NCBI GenBank assembly: GCA_934746515.1
Contig: CAKVFH010000024.1
Coordinates: forward strand, 1-7,393
Length of the DNA: 7,393 nt
Direction: 5' to 3'
Origin: an uncultured Clostridia bacterium
GTDB taxonomy: Bacteria; Bacillota; Clostridia; Christensenellales; UBA1242
This document shows, piece after piece, positions 5,723 to 7,393 of this stretch. Position numbers and translations under genes: made by a program. Positions within the stretch are counted from its first letter, which is position 1; each line of letters opens with the position of its first letter. A model generated the notes under the pieces. It had not been told where the DNA came from. It did not search any database and saw only the letters and a list, made by a program, of their open reading frames with translations.

Positions 5723-7186
5723 CTAATCCGCTCTTTTGCCTTGCAAGATCTGATCAATTTTAGAAAGCATTGCGTTTTTTGTTTCTGCATCACTATCAAT
5801 TTTTGTAAACTCATCAAGAGCCTTAATTATTAGTTTGCAATCTTCATCACATGCAATCGTATCAGAAAATGCGAGCAATTTTTTAGAAATTTCAACATGT
5901 CTGTCAGCTCTGATTTCTTCTTCATATTTTTTTATGATTGAAAGGACAATAATTTTATCCGGCAAAATGTGCTCTGACGCTAAATTATATGCCTTTGATG
6001 TCGCACCAATAGCGCAAGCAACCGCGCTTTTATCCGCACAAAATTCTTTCGAGTGTCTCATGATTGCTATAACAATGTTTTCATTTTTCTCATCAAGTCC
6101 TGATGCTGAAAATAAATTTTTCAAAAACTCTACATCATTAAATAATTTTGGCTTGATTGCAAGCATTTCCTTGCCATCATCTGCAGAAGTGGCAGGCACA
6201 ATATCCAAGTCAGAAACTCCAGCACGAACCATTAAAGCTTTAATTATATTGATTTCATTTAGCGCAGACTCATTGTCTTTGGAAATATATTTTATAGATT
6301 CTTCAATCGCGCGAGCTCCATGAACCTTAACATTTTGTTTGAAAATATCTTTGTCACAACGCACAATAAATGGAGTGTATTTCACACAACATTCGCCAGA
6401 ATAAATCAGTTTTAAAAACAATTTCGAACTGCTGTCCAAATCAAAATCTGGCGAAACTTCCTTCACATACGCAGCAGGCAAAATGTTAAAATATTGCTCA
6501 ATTGAGTAAACATTTTCCGTGTCTTCAAATGTCTTTGTTCTGTGATTAAACAAATCAGCAGCTTCCATGTAACCAATTTCATTCTTTTCAAATCTAACTA
6601 AATTGCCTCTCTTGGATTCTTTCACTTTATCCCAAGCCATCGCAACTGTTTTATGAGAAAGCCCAGAATAAGTAAAAAATTTATAAACAGCATTGAATTC
6701 ACTTGTGCTATAAAGCACATCACCAGTTGAAGTGTGCCTAACAAACTTTTCAGCAGGATTCATTGTGTCAATGTCATTGCTAAAAAGCATAAGCTCTACA
6801 GGCACATTTTTTCCATCAATAAACCCAAATTCGGTATATATTTCTTTATTGGTAAGTTCAACCAAAGCACCATTTTTCCTGAGTTGATCAATTCTTGACC
6901 AAACCATTTCAACAATGATTTTTGTATAAAGTTCTTTTTTCATTGGAAAATCAAGCGATGCAAAAACTACTGGCATAACCAAATCAAAATTATCTCCAAA
7001 TGCAAACCTGCAGGTTCTCAAAATTTCCTTTCTATTTTCATCAGTGTCGCTTTTTCTAAATAACTTCAAAATATCATCAGCTGAAAACCTATGGCCAAAA
7101 CCTGTGCCATCAACTTTAGCTTGCTCTATTCGATTCAAAATTTGATCTTTGCAAGGTATGTTTGAAAAATTTACTTCACCGTCCAT
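5723..7186 (-). CDS. Large soluble protein of unknown function
   Basis: I do not recognise this 487-residue protein. It has no signal peptide and no membrane segment, and appears mostly alpha-helical and mixed-charge, so it is probably cytoplasmic. I see no P-loop, helix-turn-helix, nuclease or metal-cluster motif. About nine Cys are scattered, with one adjacent pair (GECC) and one C-x-x-x-C (ACDEDC). The N-terminal third, including RTCRFAFGDNFDLVMPVVFA, and the aromatic-rich middle (YKFFTYSGLSHKTVAMAW) look like folded domains; the last 130 residues resemble helical repeats. The ATG at 7184-7186 is preferred because GGAG is 7 nt upstream; the ATG two codons earlier is only 1 nt from it. The gene has its own promoter and terminator, so it is a single-gene unit just downstream of a 5S rRNA. 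Function cannot be inferred. Confidence 0.88.
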   Translation of the reverse strand: MDGEVNFSNIPCKDQILNRIEQAKVDGTGFGHRFSADDILKLFRKSDTDENRKEILRTCRFAFGDNFDLVMPVVFASLDFPMKKELYTKIIVEMVWSRIDQLRKNGALVELTNKEIYTEFGFIDGKNVPVELMLFSNDIDTMNPAEKFVRHTSTGDVLYSTSEFNAVYKFFTYSGLSHKTVAMAWDKVKESKRGNLVRFEKNEIGYMEAADLFNHRTKTFEDTENVYSIEQYFNILPAAYVKEVSPDFDLDSSSKLFLKLIYSGECCVKYTPFIVRCDKDIFKQNVKVHGARAIEESIKYISKDNESALNEINIIKALMVRAGVSDLDIVPATSADDGKEMLAIKPKLFNDVEFLKNLFSASGLDEKNENIVIAIMRHSKEFCADKSAVACAIGATSKAYNLASEHILPDKIIVLSIIKKYEEEIRADRHVEISKKLLAFSDTIACDEDCKLIIKALDEFTKIDSDAETKNAMLSKIDQILQGKRAD

Positions 7187-7193
7187 TTTCATT

Positions 7194-7197
7194 CTCC
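7194..7197 (-). promoter_or_regulatory. Ribosome binding site deciding the start of the orphan gene
   Basis: GGAG on the minus strand is 7 nt from the ATG at 7184-7186 and 1 nt from the ATG at 7190-7192. The spacing selects the inner start. Confidence 0.65.
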
Positions 7198-7214
7198 ATA
7201 ATATATATGATAAG

Positions 7215-7242
7215 TTTATAACACTATCAAAAACTTTGTCAA
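7215..7242 (-). promoter_or_regulatory. Sigma-A promoter of the orphan gene
   Basis: On the minus strand a perfect -35 TTGACA (7237-7242) and -10 TATAAA (7215-7220), preceded by TG at the extended position, are 16 nt apart. The start point would be near 7208, giving a leader of about 20 nt. The gene is therefore not dependent on readthrough from the rRNA operon. Confidence 0.75.
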
Positions 7243-7321
7243 ATTAAAACAAAAAGAATATCCCCGAATTTTAGTTATTATTATTTTAATTAGATACGGT
7301 AACCTATTGTAAAATAAAAGG

Positions 7322-7353
7322 CAATAAAAAAGAGATGTGTGAACCACATCTCT
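7322..7353 (-). terminator. Rho-independent terminator after the 5S rRNA
   Basis: A perfect 9-bp stem (AGAGATGTG at 7331-7339 with CACATCTCT at 7345-7353) has a 5-nt loop. On the minus strand it is followed by a run of T (7330-7326). It lies about 11 nt after the end of the 5S rRNA and should end the rRNA operon. The 79 nt between it and the orphan promoter hold nothing I can identify. Confidence 0.9.
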
Positions 7354-7364
7354 GATTTGAAAAA

Positions 7365-7393
7365 CGGCAACGTTCTATTTTCCCGGCTCGTCT
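7365..7393 (-). rRNA. rrf: 5S ribosomal RNA, 3' end only
   Basis: Read on the minus strand, the last 29 bases contain GGGAAAATAGAACGTTGCCG, the counterpart of the conserved 5S tail GGGAGAGTAGGACG followed by the closing-stem strand. A terminator follows immediately. The rest of the gene, and presumably 23S and 16S, lie beyond the right edge. The mature 3' end could differ by one or two bases. Confidence 0.85.

Noticed and set aside
5835..6323. Plus-strand 162-codon open frame opposite the orphan gene
   Set aside because: Ser/Ile/Phe-rich composition typical of an antisense frame, no ribosome binding site, and the minus-strand frame is three times longer with a good promoter and start.
7298..7304. 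Short palindrome GGTAACC between the 5S terminator and the orphan promoter
   Set aside because: Seven bases, isolated, not positioned on promoter elements; no support for a function.

Overview
The window comes from an AT-rich bacterial chromosome, most likely a low-GC member of the Bacillota (Clostridia-like). The signs are A/T-rich codon use, AAGGAG-type ribosome binding sites, near-consensus sigma-A promoters (TTGACA/TATAAT), strong rho-independent terminators, and TGG for Trp under the standard code. The genus cannot be named from the sequence. Nothing marks a mobile element, phage or CRISPR array.

Layout, left to right. (1) The 3' end of a plus-strand gene, possibly a TetR-type regulator (1-113), stops at a bidirectional terminator (151-203). 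(2) On the minus strand lies an MscS-family mechanosensitive channel with a long charged C-terminal tail (202-1287), with its own promoter. (3) Next is a minus-strand two-gene metal-efflux operon: an ArsR/SmtB repressor (3648-4070) overlapping by 8 nt a P1B-2-type Zn/Cd/Pb ATPase (1376-3655). The ATPase carries a large His/Cys-rich insert with tandem repeats. The operon promoter is covered by two matching inverted repeats 31 bp apart, one filling the -35/-10 spacer and one starting at the predicted transcription start. (4) A ZIP-family metal transporter on the minus strand (4256-5035) has its own promoter, a palindrome just after the start point, and a leader that can fold over its ribosome binding site. 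(5) Divergent from it is a small three-helix membrane protein of unknown function (5292-5660), the only complete plus-strand gene. (6) After a second bidirectional terminator comes a 487-residue soluble protein of unknown function on the minus strand (5723-7186), with its own promoter. (7) The right edge holds the 3' end of a minus-strand 5S rRNA and its terminator, so an rRNA operon probably lies beyond the edge and transcribes toward these genes.

Biologically, the centre is a metal-homeostasis island. The ZIP protein probably brings Zn2+ (or a related divalent metal) in. The P1B-2 ATPase pumps excess out. The ArsR/SmtB protein, which has candidate ligands for both known zinc/cadmium sensing sites, probably represses the export operon until metal rises. 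The channel, the small membrane protein and the large orphan have no sequence-evident link to metal handling. I do not see a clearly new multi-gene system. The best candidates for new biology are the ATPase metal-binding insert, the ZIP leader RNA and the orphan protein next to the rRNA operon.
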